A stretch of 64,000 nt of DNA from positions 58,713 to 122,712 of the forward strand of contig JAAEMR010000193.1 of NCBI GenBank assembly GCA_024225395.1. Direction: 5' to 3'. This document shows positions 8,269 to 17,246 of the stretch, in pieces. Source of the DNA: Gammaproteobacteria bacterium (GTDB lineage: Bacteria; Pseudomonadota; Gammaproteobacteria; GCA-001735895). Below the pieces are notes generated by a model, which worked only from the letters and a program-made list of their open reading frames with translations, made no database searches and was not told the DNA's origin. Every line of letters begins with the position of its first letter. The first letter of the stretch is position 1. The position numbers were made by a program, and so were the translations under genes.

Positions 8269-10005
8269 TTATTTTGATTTACGGTTTAACTTCTCCCATA
8301 ACCAGCCATGTTTGGTTACAGTGCCTTTGCGTACATAACTGAGTATATTGTCATGCTGAAGATTCCAGCGAAGGCGGGTAAAACCACCGTCTCCGGCACA
8401 CACTAACAATCGATCACCCTGATTAATTTTTGTGTCCGGCCCCGGCAGTAACAAAAAGTCATTATGACACTCAATCATTAATATAATACATTTCAGGCAA
8501 TCCCGTCGCTTCCACGGGTCACGCTGTAAATCAGCCAGTTTAACGGTTTCACCATTACCGAGAACATCCACTACTGCCCGGGCTTCATGATTATTGATAG
8601 TTATTTCGGTTAACTTTGGCATCTGATTCCCTACCAGTGCTGAAATCCTGCTGACTAGCTCACAGGCCCAGTCGTTATCCTGATAGTAAGCCAGGGAAAC
8701 AAATTGATATAACATCGGCGTGCCCAGTAAAACACGGATTTTATCAGCAATAATTTTACTTGGATGCATCACCATATCCGCGTTCACCGAATCAATAATC
8801 GAGCTGTTATCCGAGTGGTTCTGGCGCACAATAATAAATAAATCAGGATTCAATTCACGTGCTGTCACTACCATCGACAGATTATTTGCATCATTATCTG
8901 TTCCGGCAATCAAGCCGCTGGCCTCTTCAATATTGGCTTCTAACAGGGTATTGGCTTCAGTACCCCGGCCATAAACTATGCCTTCAACTGGTTCACCGGT
9001 CGCTGAGGGATCGGCCTCAATGACCACAACTTCCATCCCTTCTTTGATTAAACGTTCATACACTGCTTTACCGAAGCGGCCGTAACCACAAATGACCCAA
9101 TGTTTCTGTTTGGGAGGATAAACCGGTTCATCGAGAGCAAGTTCATCATTGGCTGAAAATAGCCAGCTCTGCAAAAGGTGCAGGCAGGGAACCTGAAAAG
9201 CAGTCGCCAGTGACGTAGCGAAGGTATCGTAAGGATCAATAATGTGATCGGTACCGAATGACTCCATATTGTTTTCTACATCATGAGAATCAGCTCTACA
9301 GATAACCTTAATTTGCGGGTGTAATAATTTACTGGTCAGGGCTATTTTCAGGTTAACTTCATTCACATTAGTGACAGCCACTACTGCCTGACACAAACTG
9401 TGCTGCAAGCCTGCTTCCTGTAAATGTTTTGGCTTTTGCGCATCACCATGCAGGGATGGAACAAAGTCACGCAGGTTATCAATCCTGATCAGGTTCCGTC
9501 TGTATTCTTCAATTTCTATAACGACCACACGCTGGCCGCCATCTGTCAGTCCCTTCACCAGCGCTGAACCGGTTTCCCCATAACCACAGACCAGGTAAAA
9601 AGGTTCTCGCATACCGCGTATTTTTCGTGCCAGTTTATTTTCAGATAATGCATGCTGAAAAGTTTTGTCCTGTACCAGGGTAAATATGGTACCAATTGCA
9701 TATAACCAGGAAATAACACCGGCATACATCGACACGATAACCCAAACCCGCTGAGCATCAGTAAATTCAAAAGGGATTTCACCAAAACCAATGGTCGTCG
9801 CCATGAAACTGACAAAATAGATGGCATGGAAGAAATCCATGTAGTAAACATTGCCACTTTCATCCTGACCGGGAATCAGTGTCAGCACCAGAATAGCTAT
9901 AGAGTAAACCACTAACAGGGTCATTAATGGTTGGCGCATGCGCCGGAAGATAAGGAAGACGATGTTGTTGTTCTGCTTTTGCTCCTGCTTCACCCTATTT
10001 GCCAC
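8269..10005 (-). CDS. Potassium-channel protein with two TrkA-N (RCK) domains
   Basis: A 578-residue two-helix channel subunit. Residues ~25-46 form TM1 (LLVVYSIAILVLTLIP), then a pore helix and filter TTIGFGE, then TM2 (VWVIVSMYAGVISWLYAIGTI). Two cytosolic NAD-binding RCK units follow, marked by CGYGETGSALVKG and CGYGRFGKAVYER, with a TrkA-C-like end containing LLLPGPDTKINQGDRLLVCAG. The filter is TIGFGE where K+ channels usually have TVGYGD; this variant is common in bacterial TrkA-fused channels. It lies five bases downstream of the DUF6394 membrane gene, so they form an operon. Confidence 0.9.
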   Translation of the reverse strand: MANRVKQEQKQNNNIVFLIFRRMRQPLMTLLVVYSIAILVLTLIPGQDESGNVYYMDFFHAIYFVSFMATTIGFGEIPFEFTDAQRVWVIVSMYAGVISWLYAIGTIFTLVQDKTFQHALSENKLARKIRGMREPFYLVCGYGETGSALVKGLTDGGQRVVVIEIEEYRRNLIRIDNLRDFVPSLHGDAQKPKHLQEAGLQHSLCQAVVAVTNVNEVNLKIALTSKLLHPQIKVICRADSHDVENNMESFGTDHIIDPYDTFATSLATAFQVPCLHLLQSWLFSANDELALDEPVYPPKQKHWVICGYGRFGKAVYERLIKEGMEVVVIEADPSATGEPVEGIVYGRGTEANTLLEANIEEASGLIAGTDNDANNLSMVVTARELNPDLFIIVRQNHSDNSSIIDSVNADMVMHPSKIIADKIRVLLGTPMLYQFVSLAYYQDNDWACELVSRISALVGNQMPKLTEITINNHEARAVVDVLGNGETVKLADLQRDPWKRRDCLKCIILMIECHNDFLLLPGPDTKINQGDRLLVCAGDGGFTRLRWNLQHDNILSYVRKGTVTKHGWLWEKLNRKSK

Positions 10006-10010
10006 TCTGT

Positions 10011-10394
10011 TTATCGACGTAACATAACGGTTTCTATAATCAACAAAATGACTGATATAACATTAGCCAGCATTGCACCGCCGGAAAGAGAAACGATACT
10101 TGCTGTTACTGTAGGCGTTAAACCGGTACCGGTAATATGTTCAGCAGCCGTCCAGACCAGCGCAGCGGCTATTAATTGCAATATCGCTACCAGGCTGGTG
10201 GCTAATAAAACGGCACCCATCTGGCTTCGATCCCCAAGTTTTAAGATGGTCGCTATCAGGTTAACAATCACCACTGCAAACAGTTCATAAACATGGTGAT
10301 GATCAGGGTTATCCAGATCACCCACAAAAAAACCAAAATTGAGTGTTAATGCCAGAACAATAAAAAAACCAAAAACAACTTTTTCCGGATTCAT
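10011..10394 (-). CDS. DUF6394-type small membrane protein
   Basis: A 127-residue protein with four hydrophobic helices (VFGFFIVLALTLNFGFFVGD, the YELFAVVIVNLIATILKLGD helix, AVLLATSLVAILQLIAAALV, MLANVISVILLIIETVML). The first loop carries DNPDHHHVYELFA, a His/Asp cluster. I recall this family as DUF6394, typically encoded directly before a TrkA-domain ion channel, exactly as here. A role as auxiliary subunit or regulator of the channel is inference from this linkage. Confidence 0.75.
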   Translation of the reverse strand: MNPEKVVFGFFIVLALTLNFGFFVGDLDNPDHHHVYELFAVVIVNLIATILKLGDRSQMGAVLLATSLVAILQLIAAALVWTAAEHITGTGLTPTVTASIVSLSGGAMLANVISVILLIIETVMLRR

Positions 10395-10864
10395 GATAAG
10401 TAACCTAACTGATTTATTATTTTTAATTCCTACAGTGAAAGCTAAGTCTGATAGGGTTTAGTTTAGCTGTCAATGTATTCCCTTATCCTAAATATACAAA
10501 TGTATGTAAATCTGCTTAGTGGTGTAAATTCAACTGATCGACGTTACAGTAAATGGAGGTGAACAGGAGAAAAGTGCCACCATCGTAGCCTAGGGATCTT
10601 GAAAATTTGAACCCATTCTGCTTTTCTCAGTTGGTTAGCCACCTTAAAGGTCGTGATTTCCTGTCAAGATTGACCGAGCCAAACAATTAAATTTATTAAT
10701 TAATGAAAAGCAAATAATCAATAGATATTTACAGCGATAAGAATAATAGATCGAAAATCAATTAGTTAGCTCAGAATAAATGATCAACTGTGATGTTACA
10801 GTAGCCCATGCCATCAGTTTTACCCGCCTGGAATCCGTGGCCACCCAGGGTCTAGGCTATGCGG
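10395..10864. other. 470-base gap without a recognisable gene
   Basis: The AT-rich region between the DUF6394 gene (whose promoter must lie at its left end) and the 3' end of the DUF3570 gene. I find no open frame with protein similarity. A five-base inverted repeat ACTGT-N6-ACAGT lies at 10787-10802, and an eight-base inverted pair TAGCCTAG/CTAGGCTA lies at about 10587 and 10852. The last 60 bases, GC-richer than the rest, could form an imperfect stem (CCTGG/CCAGG on the minus strand) and act as terminator of the DUF3570 operon, but no T-run follows. Confidence 0.4.
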
Positions 10865-12025
10865 TTAAAACCAGATAGAAGCAAATAATCGTATTACCCC
10901 GGCATTAAAATTATACAGTGGCTCTTCACCCGGTGTGGTTACAACGGTCAAATCTCTGAAGTCGGCATAATCAAACAGGATAAAATCATAGTTAAGATTC
11001 AGGCTTCCCCTTTTTATAAATCCTGCTCCATTTTTGTTAAATACATAACTGACTCCCAGTCCGAGTGTCCGGGTAGTAAAGGTACTCATTTCTTTATCAC
11101 GAGCCATAAATATGAATTCATCCTTGTGATTAAACAGGTCACTGTAAAAATCAGCTTTTGTCTGATCATAAAAACGGTAGCTGAGTTCAAATATATAATC
11201 TTCCTTATATGGCAGGGTGTAACCCAGCTCGAAGGTATGTGCGTTAATCCCCCAGGTATCGGTAAAAAAACGATACCCGCCATGTAACGCTGCCCGATGG
11301 GCAAGGAAGTATCTTCCACGAAGTGCAAACGCATGACTGGTTCGAGTTTCTGGATAAATTTCCGGTTGATAAAGGTATCCTAGCGGTACTGATGGATCAT
11401 CAACTTTATAACGCACTGAACGGTATGGGTTATTTAAAAAGCCCTCATCTGTCATGGTTTCCAGCGCAATGGAGATCAGAAAATCTTTGGTAATGACCTG
11501 TGATAAAGACAAACGATAGTTTTGAGCCAGAACATCTTTAACAAAATTAGAGTCGGTATTATTTCTGACAGTATTATCTCCCTGAGCATAACCCATGCTT
11601 ATAGTCGATAAATCTCCAAAAAAATCCTGGCTGATATTGAAACTGAAAGTAGAGGCTTCAAAATCACTTTCATCACTCTGGGTATAGCCCGCACTCATCA
11701 GTGTTTTTTCATTAAGATAATCAAAGCTGAGAGAGTTTTGCGTCCTTTTTTCAGCGTAGGGACTGGCTGTTGTAATGACATCAATCGAAGCACTGGATAC
11801 ATTATCAACATAATGATTTACCGAGGCAGACAGGTTCTCATTGAACTTCTTTCTAACCAGCAGGGATGGACCGGATATTTCAGCACCTCCTCCATTATAA
11901 CTGTGATAAAGAGCATCAGCCCGATCTTCCGGTAGAACAGCAGCACTAGTTACCTGGCTTATAAACATTAGTCCACCCGTAATAATGCTCCTTTTAACGC
12001 AGGATTGTGCCTCCTGAAGATTCAT
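10865..12025 (-). CDS. DUF3570-family outer-membrane beta-barrel
   Basis: 386 residues from the ATG at 12025 (MNLQEAQSCVKRS); a longer in-frame start would overlap the DUF4266 gene. After a signal sequence ending TSAAVLPEDRAD comes a chain of alternating amphipathic strands with YHSYNGGGAEISGPSLLVRK, ISMGYAQGDN, AFALRGRYFLAH and terminal ASIWF, an aromatic end expected of a barrel. This matches DUF3570, which commonly travels with DUF4266, a TlpA-like thioredoxin and ApbE. Here DUF4266 and TlpA are immediately upstream, and ApbE lies in the divergent arm at 22975. It is the last gene of the leftward unit. Confidence 0.85.
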   Translation of the reverse strand: MNLQEAQSCVKRSIITGGLMFISQVTSAAVLPEDRADALYHSYNGGGAEISGPSLLVRKKFNENLSASVNHYVDNVSSASIDVITTASPYAEKRTQNSLSFDYLNEKTLMSAGYTQSDESDFEASTFSFNISQDFFGDLSTISMGYAQGDNTVRNNTDSNFVKDVLAQNYRLSLSQVITKDFLISIALETMTDEGFLNNPYRSVRYKVDDPSVPLGYLYQPEIYPETRTSHAFALRGRYFLAHRAALHGGYRFFTDTWGINAHTFELGYTLPYKEDYIFELSYRFYDQTKADFYSDLFNHKDEFIFMARDKEMSTFTTRTLGLGVSYVFNKNGAGFIKRGSLNLNYDFILFDYADFRDLTVVTTPGEEPLYNFNAGVIRLFASIWF

Positions 12026-12032
12026 CAGCGAG

Positions 12033-12284
12033 TTAGTTACAGCCACAACCACCGCCTGTTGCCACGCCCGCACCCCTGGCGCCTTCTCTTGCATCGTATA
12101 CATGATGGATATAATTACTGGAGACAGGGTCACGATTAAAATTCATGACAGGGTCTGCAAGGTGTGCCCTTTCATAAGGTTTCACCCAGGGCGTCATGCT
12201 ACAACCCTGTAACAATAAAAAACTCAGGCAGACTATCGGTAATAAAAATATCTTTGTCATCAGCGACTGTAAAATCCTATTCAC
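12033..12284 (-). CDS. DUF4266 lipoprotein with GGGCGCN tail
   Basis: An 83-residue lipoprotein: lipobox LLQGC with acylated Cys28, then MTPWVKPYERAHLADPVM, a short His-containing segment (YIHHVYDAREG) and a glycine-rich end closing with Cys80-Gly-Cys82-Asn83. This layout is typical of DUF4266. The Cys-x-Cys tail in a tiny lipid-anchored protein suggests metal or redox chemistry, or a modification site; that is my inference. It overlaps the TlpA gene by eight bases and is followed seven bases later by the DUF3570 barrel gene. A second possible start (Met9, 12260) would still keep the lipobox. Confidence 0.85.
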   Translation of the reverse strand: MNRILQSLMTKIFLLPIVCLSFLLLQGCSMTPWVKPYERAHLADPVMNFNRDPVSSNYIHHVYDAREGARGAGVATGGGCGCN

Positions 12285-12789
12285 GAATTAATTTCTTGAT
12301 CATTTTTCTATATTTTTTTTCATCACCGGGTTTATAACCCTGATGCAGATAACGCATATTACCGTTACGATCTATCAAAACTGTGGTTGGCATGGCTATC
12401 ACATTATACTGTTTGCTAACCATGTTTTTGTCATCAAATAAAATAGAGAAATCAACAGGACGATCAGCCAGATAAGATCGAGCTTTATCTGTTTGTTCTT
12501 CGACATTGACCCCTAAAATTACAAACCCCAGCTTTTCATATTTATTATATAGATTATTTAGCAATGGCATCTCCTGACGACAGGGCGTGCACCATGATGC
12601 CCAGAAATTTAATAACACAACATTTCCAGCATATTCACTGAGTTTTAGGTTTTTCCCACTAAGACTTTTTAGCGTGAAGTCAGCAGCCGGTTTGTTCATT
12701 TCTGTCGATGCTGAAGTATTACCTGTAAAGCCACCAAGTAACAATAAACAGCTGACCCATAAAATATTTTTTACTTCTTTTTTCATCAT
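12277..12789 (-). CDS. TlpA/ResA-like periplasmic thioredoxin
   Basis: 170 residues with a signal peptide (LLLLGGFTGNTSAS) and an AhpC/TSA-Redoxin fold. The active site WCTPC lies at Cys67/Cys70 in NFWASWCTPCRQEMPLL, and the cis-proline is in VIAMPTTVLIDRNG. TlpA/ResA proteins reduce disulfides in exported proteins, often apocytochrome c haem motifs or copper-site cysteines. The gene overlaps DUF4266, whose tail has two cysteines, and the locus encodes five CxxCH motifs, so both are plausible clients. It begins about 50 bases downstream of the barrel gene in the same transcription direction. Confidence 0.9.
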   Translation of the reverse strand: MMKKEVKNILWVSCLLLLGGFTGNTSASTEMNKPAADFTLKSLSGKNLKLSEYAGNVVLLNFWASWCTPCRQEMPLLNNLYNKYEKLGFVILGVNVEEQTDKARSYLADRPVDFSILFDDKNMVSKQYNVIAMPTTVLIDRNGNMRYLHQGYKPGDEKKYRKMIKKLIRE

Positions 12790-12838
12790 TATTCTCTTTA
12801 AACATTTGTAGTTGATGAGTTGATCAGAGTTTCCTTAA

Positions 12839-13495
12839 TTAAAAGAACCAGCCCGCACCTACCGTAAATTCAAGATTATTGGTTTTTTTAACCACACCAA
12901 ATACATCCATATCGAAAACGTTATTGCGAAATTCTGTGTTTATAGATATTTCATCACTGAGTAAAAATCTATAACCACCGCCATAATTAAAAGTAAAGCG
13001 ATCACTGCCTGCAAATTCAGTATTCCCTATACCTGCAATTAAATAAAAGGCTGTGTTAAATGTTGTCTGATCACTCAGAAAGGCTTCACCCGGCAATAAG
13101 TTATATCCAATATTTATACTGTAAGATTGTAATTCACGTTCATCTTCGGTTAATAAGGGCGCACCCTGGGTGATGGTTTCATAACTGGTTTCCCCACCTT
13201 CAGACTGAGCCATCGTAAGCTGAACAAAAATCTTTTCATTCACATGATAATTGAGTTTAAAGGCCAGTAAGGGATTTACTCCAAAATCTTCAAGGCTCAA
13301 AAACCCTGCAAAAAATAAAACTTCAAAATCATTACCGCCTATTTGTGCTTCGTTAAATAGCTGACGTTCAACCTCAGGCTGAATCAACACATTATTCTGA
13401 GTGTCTTCATCATCAGCGGATAAAGCCAGCGTACTAAAAAAACTGCAACACAGTATTAGAGAGCTTAGAAAAAGATTGCGAAACCAACTTTCCAT
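12839..13495 (-). CDS. Outer-membrane beta-barrel protein (OMP_myx_plus/CglE-like)
   Basis: A 218-residue exported protein with a signal peptide ending STLALSAD and a predicted eight-strand barrel: alternating segments such as FEVLFFAGFLSLEDFG, KIFVQLTMAQSEGG, SINIGYNLLPG, FYLIAGIGNTEF and the aromatic terminus LEFTVGAGWFF. The order 'outer membrane beta-barrel domain' after an SH3/barrel protein resembles barrels near Myxococcus gliding (Glt/Cgl) genes. That would fit with the Glt-like module in the divergent arm. The start overlaps the SH3 gene by 31 bases. Family naming is from recalled pattern, not a search. Confidence 0.65.
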   Translation of the reverse strand: MESWFRNLFLSSLILCCSFFSTLALSADDEDTQNNVLIQPEVERQLFNEAQIGGNDFEVLFFAGFLSLEDFGVNPLLAFKLNYHVNEKIFVQLTMAQSEGGETSYETITQGAPLLTEDERELQSYSINIGYNLLPGEAFLSDQTTFNTAFYLIAGIGNTEFAGSDRFTFNYGGGYRFLLSDEISINTEFRNNVFDMDVFGVVKKTNNLEFTVGAGWFF

Positions 13496-14220
13496 TCACT
13501 TATATCCTCATTTTCATCTTTATCATTGTTCGCCGAAAAAATAACATACTCATTAAATTCAACGCGTAATATAAAGCGGCGAGTTAAATAGGTTTTAAAT
13601 CCAATACCAATTTGACTGACTGCATTATTTTTATCCGCCGGCTCGATTAAAGTTGCATTTGGTTTAACCTGTATCGAGCCCAGTCCCAGTGTAAAAAATG
13701 GCGAATAATTCCACTCCGGGAAAGGCTGCATTAACAGGTTAACTTTATATAAATCACTGCTGGATACATTTCCAACAGAATGTCCCAGGGTAAACTCGGA
13801 AGATATATTCCTGGTAAAGGCATATCCCGCGTAAATTGATAAAGTCTGTGCTTTTTCCAGCTCACCGGTAGAAGCGCCAACCTCCCACTGTCTTTGTACA
13901 AAAGCATTCTGATCCTGCTCGACAAATTTTAATGTCTGCCCGGAAGGTAATAAAGTTTGCTGCATTTGCAACTTGCTTGCCCAACCGGCTTTACCATTTT
14001 CTGCCTGAATTTTATACCAGCTTGTTTTCCGCTTCAGTACCACTATTTTACTGCCACGATCTACCACATAAAAAACAGGATAAGCCGATCCCGGCCCAGT
14101 GTGCAATTCTATAAACGGGTCAGTTATTGTTAATGGCACGGGCTGTTCTGTCTGCGCTATTGCTGCCTGCGTTTTAAACAGCAATACAATGACAGACAAT
14201 AACAAATAAAAAGCTTTCAA
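13465..14220 (-). CDS. SH3-domain outer-membrane barrel protein
   Basis: 251 residues: signal peptide (to about QAAIAQ), then a bacterial SH3b domain at ~30-90 with the hallmark ELHTGPGSAYPVFYVVDRGS and WYKIQAENGKAGWASK, then a barrel-like C-terminal half (LSIYAGYAFTRN, FFTLGLGSIQVKP, ending WKVGFAIFF). SH3b domains bind peptidoglycan or proteins, so this protein could link the cell wall to the outer membrane. It lies 51 bases after the large diheme lipoprotein gene and overlaps the next barrel gene, so it is second in the leftward operon. Confidence 0.75.
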   Translation of the reverse strand: MKAFYLLLSVIVLLFKTQAAIAQTEQPVPLTITDPFIELHTGPGSAYPVFYVVDRGSKIVVLKRKTSWYKIQAENGKAGWASKLQMQQTLLPSGQTLKFVEQDQNAFVQRQWEVGASTGELEKAQTLSIYAGYAFTRNISSEFTLGHSVGNVSSSDLYKVNLLMQPFPEWNYSPFFTLGLGSIQVKPNATLIEPADKNNAVSQIGIGFKTYLTRRFILRVEFNEYVIFSANNDKDENEDISEWKVGFAIFF

Positions 14221-14271
14221 AAAATAATCCTGTATTTATCATTTATAATACCTGCTAACTGCTAACAGGAA

Positions 14272-17088
14272 TCAATTCATCGGAACATCCGGATCGAAAG
14301 GGTCATTAAAATATTGTGCCCCAATATCAAGCCATTCACTGATCAAGCGCAATTCATCCGCAGACATAAATGTAGAATGATCTAAATAATCTGGTGCCGT
14401 AGAAGGCTTCAGTGTTCTGCCCGCACTCAATTCAGTTTCTGTCATTTTTTCCAGAAAATAACTTACTCTGGCACTATTTGCTGACATGCTTGTTAATGTA
14501 CGTGCAGCAGGGTCATCGATTAAAATAGTATTGAACGTCGGATCACCGTTTATATCCAGCACAGGGTTTCCATTCGCATCAACAATAGGGACAATTTGCT
14601 CTATCTGAATATTGACCAAAGCTCCCATGGCATCCAGCTGTTCACCCTGGTCCGTATTAAATAATTCACGGTAGCTTTTAAATTGTTCCGGCTCCTGATC
14701 TGAAAAACCATCGGTTAAATCAAGCTGAGCATCCGGCACTTGTTGCAGCATCAATGTTTCGTTAAAATTAGTATGGCAGTTGGTACAGGTATTATCTGTT
14801 ACGCCATTATCACGGGATAGCGACCACAGTGGATGAATGTGCTGCTCATAATTAATTACCACTCTACATTTAAAATCCCATTTAGCCGGTAATGTCGGCA
14901 GGCAGGTAGCACTGGCAGGAGAGGTCGTTTCCAGGTTTTCATATAAATAACCAAAAGACGAATCAGCAACACGCACGGCAGGGTCGGTCCAGTAATCTTC
15001 GAATGTAATATCTGATGTCACGTGAGGTTCTTCAGCTGCCAACTTGAATCTAACCTCCGCCATGGTTTCACCCAAATTCCCAAAATATTTATCGACTGTT
15101 CCAGGTATTAAGGTATTTGCGAAAACACCAGTTGCTGGAATACCGGTATTTATGGATGGCGCTTCTGCATCTCTACGCTGATGAACATTGGGCGTAACAC
15201 CACCCGTGGTAGTATGAGTATGGCAACCCGTACATTCCATCGTATCGCCCGCTTTTACCTGGAACCAGTTTTGATGCCTGGCACCAATGCGCCGTCCATT
15301 TTTATCCAGCACATTAATAGCCAGAGGAATATTAGCCGGAACCTTAACCTTCACAGAACCATCCGGCTCAACCGGGGCATATCCGATAATTTCACGCATG
15401 CCCTGGTTTCTTAAAGGGCCGAAAGCAGCACGATCGAGATCAGGCGCATTGTTTCCCAGGTCTGGATCATCCTCATCCGGCAGAGATACCGCTTTTACAA
15501 AACGCACAAAACGGGCAGGACGCTGATCGGCTGTTACCAAAGCAGGATCTCCCAGATCATTGGTCGAATTAATGTCTGCAGCATTTGTGCATTCAGCTTC
15601 AAAACAACCATCAAAATTACCGTCACCAAAATCATAAACACTTTTTATATGAATTGCACCGATACTCTCATCTACCCAGACAGGATCTAATGTTTTTTCA
15701 ACTTTTATAAACGGGGCAGGGCGGGACTGCAGCGCAACCACATCGGTTATGACAGTCCCTTGTTCAGCATTAACGATAATTTTCTGGGTATCATTATTCA
15801 TATCATATAACCAGATACTGTATTTCGGAGAAGCTTCTTGCGCATCGGCATTAGATAAATGCGGTTCGATACAGGCTCGTTTTACATCATTAATAATTAA
15901 TTCGCAGGTGCTTTGGCTAACCAGCATCCGGTTACTGCCATCCCACAATGGATAAGCTGCACTGTAACGTCCGGCAAGGGATAACTCATTAGCCGAACTG
16001 ACCTCATTGATAGTGGCTGAAGATTGAGCCTGCCCAGGAATTCCGGTCATGGTAAACACAGGCTGAGTATTATTGACAAAATTAACCGTATCTATAATGA
16101 CAATATTTCCACCGCCATAGGTTCCGGAATAGGGTCGGGTGATGACCATGATTCGACCATCCTGCATTTCTTCAGGTTGCGAAAACTGAACAGTTGAATC
16201 ATCAAGTGAGGTATTATTGCTGCCCGTGTCATGACTGTGCACACCATACAGAACCTGCAATTCCGTGCCATCGGGATTAATTTTATATAGATGCATGGCA
16301 CTGTTACCTGCTGCATTATCCCAACGTGTAAACATCACTTCACCCGAGTTACTATGGGTCAGTACCGCTGGGTCAAGGTCATGACTTTGATTAAAGGATA
16401 TCTGATGTAACTCACCGCCATCATCATTCATCACGTGCAATACCATAGCCGCGGTATCTTCATCTTCATCCAGCGCTTTAAAGCGCGGTTTTCCTTCATT
16501 GGTCAGAATTTCACCAGACTGCCGCTGTCGATTAGAACTAAACACAATTCGCCCATCAGGAAGATAGGCAGGACCTACATCATCACCTTCTTCCGACTTA
16601 AATCCGTCACATTCAACCGACGAACGAACATCGTCTATGATGCATCGTAAGGTTTTTTCCTGCAGGTCATACTCATAGATATTCCACGTAGGCATATCAT
16701 CATCATTGGGGTTCGGGTCAAACAGGCGCAGGGTGAATAATAATTTTGTGCCATCAAAAGAAGGCTTTAAGTCTTTAACATCACCCTGTCCGCCGGTAAC
16801 AGATCGGGTGATATTTGTTTGAGTTGCGGTGACGGTGGAGTTACTGCGCAAATAGACATCACCACCCTGTGCAAAAAACAGTGGCTCTCGCAAATCTGAC
16901 TGAATCTCATCACCGTCATCATCGACCGGTACAGGTCGTTTAACAAAAGCGATAGGCGCTTCCAGAACACCGGGGTCAGCTCCCGTTATCGACGTCGTCG
17001 TTCCAGTATCTGTACAGGACAACACCACAGATATTGAAAGTATTAACGTTGATAATTTGATAAATGAAGCAGTATTTGTCCAAACCAT
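14272..17088 (-). CDS. Diheme beta-propeller lipoprotein related to hydrazine synthase alpha
   Basis: A 938-residue lipoprotein (lipobox VVLSC, Cys25). Residues ~70-460 are a TolB/PD40-like propeller with repeats such as DLKPSFDGTKLLFTL, GPAYLPDGRIVFSSNR and DLDPAVLTHSNSGEVMFTR. The middle part (ALDP-VWVDESIG onward) and a C-type haem motif CTGCH near residue 617 resemble the HzsA-related family. A second motif CTNCH lies near residue 766. True hydrazine synthase is an anammox enzyme with further subunits that are absent, so hydrazine chemistry is not implied. It is the first gene of the leftward operon and divergent from another haem protein. Confidence 0.75.
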   Translation of the reverse strand: MVWTNTASFIKLSTLILSISVVLSCTDTGTTTSITGADPGVLEAPIAFVKRPVPVDDDGDEIQSDLREPLFFAQGGDVYLRSNSTVTATQTNITRSVTGGQGDVKDLKPSFDGTKLLFTLRLFDPNPNDDDMPTWNIYEYDLQEKTLRCIIDDVRSSVECDGFKSEEGDDVGPAYLPDGRIVFSSNRQRQSGEILTNEGKPRFKALDEDEDTAAMVLHVMNDDGGELHQISFNQSHDLDPAVLTHSNSGEVMFTRWDNAAGNSAMHLYKINPDGTELQVLYGVHSHDTGSNNTSLDDSTVQFSQPEEMQDGRIMVITRPYSGTYGGGNIVIIDTVNFVNNTQPVFTMTGIPGQAQSSATINEVSSANELSLAGRYSAAYPLWDGSNRMLVSQSTCELIINDVKRACIEPHLSNADAQEASPKYSIWLYDMNNDTQKIIVNAEQGTVITDVVALQSRPAPFIKVEKTLDPVWVDESIGAIHIKSVYDFGDGNFDGCFEAECTNAADINSTNDLGDPALVTADQRPARFVRFVKAVSLPDEDDPDLGNNAPDLDRAAFGPLRNQGMREIIGYAPVEPDGSVKVKVPANIPLAINVLDKNGRRIGARHQNWFQVKAGDTMECTGCHTHTTTGGVTPNVHQRRDAEAPSINTGIPATGVFANTLIPGTVDKYFGNLGETMAEVRFKLAAEEPHVTSDITFEDYWTDPAVRVADSSFGYLYENLETTSPASATCLPTLPAKWDFKCRVVINYEQHIHPLWSLSRDNGVTDNTCTNCHTNFNETLMLQQVPDAQLDLTDGFSDQEPEQFKSYRELFNTDQGEQLDAMGALVNIQIEQIVPIVDANGNPVLDINGDPTFNTILIDDPAARTLTSMSANSARVSYFLEKMTETELSAGRTLKPSTAPDYLDHSTFMSADELRLISEWLDIGAQYFNDPFDPDVPMN

Positions 17089-17142
17089 AATTAAAATATT
17101 TATTCAGTCCTGTCTGAATTTCCATTTTGTTGATTGTAGATA

Positions 17143-17165
17143 ACAGGTTAATACTTTTAACCTGT
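17143..17165. promoter_or_regulatory. Perfect inverted repeat ACAGGTTAA-N5-TTAACCTGT
   Basis: A nine-base perfect inverted repeat with spacer TACTT, 55 bases upstream of the start of the diheme lipoprotein gene on the minus strand. The flanks GTAG (17136-17139) and CTAC (17166-17169) also pair with a small bulge. It could be an operator for a dimeric regulator or a hairpin in the 5' leader of the leftward transcript. Confidence 0.55.
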
Positions 17166-17246
17166 CTACCCGCTAAAAAGTGACAAACCGGCCAAATTAA
17201 GAACCCAACGGTAAACAACTGCGTTTTCTTCGAGCTAAAATAGTGA

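Noticed and set aside
10787..10802. LexA-like repeat ACTGT-N6-ACAGT
   Set aside because: The spacing and half sites do not match the CTGT-N8-ACAG operator, and it lies at the 3' end of a gene with no promoter needed there.
14272..17088. True hydrazine synthase or anammox metabolism
   Set aside because: Only an alpha-like protein is present, as a lipoprotein with different neighbours; no beta/gamma subunits or other anammox genes occur.
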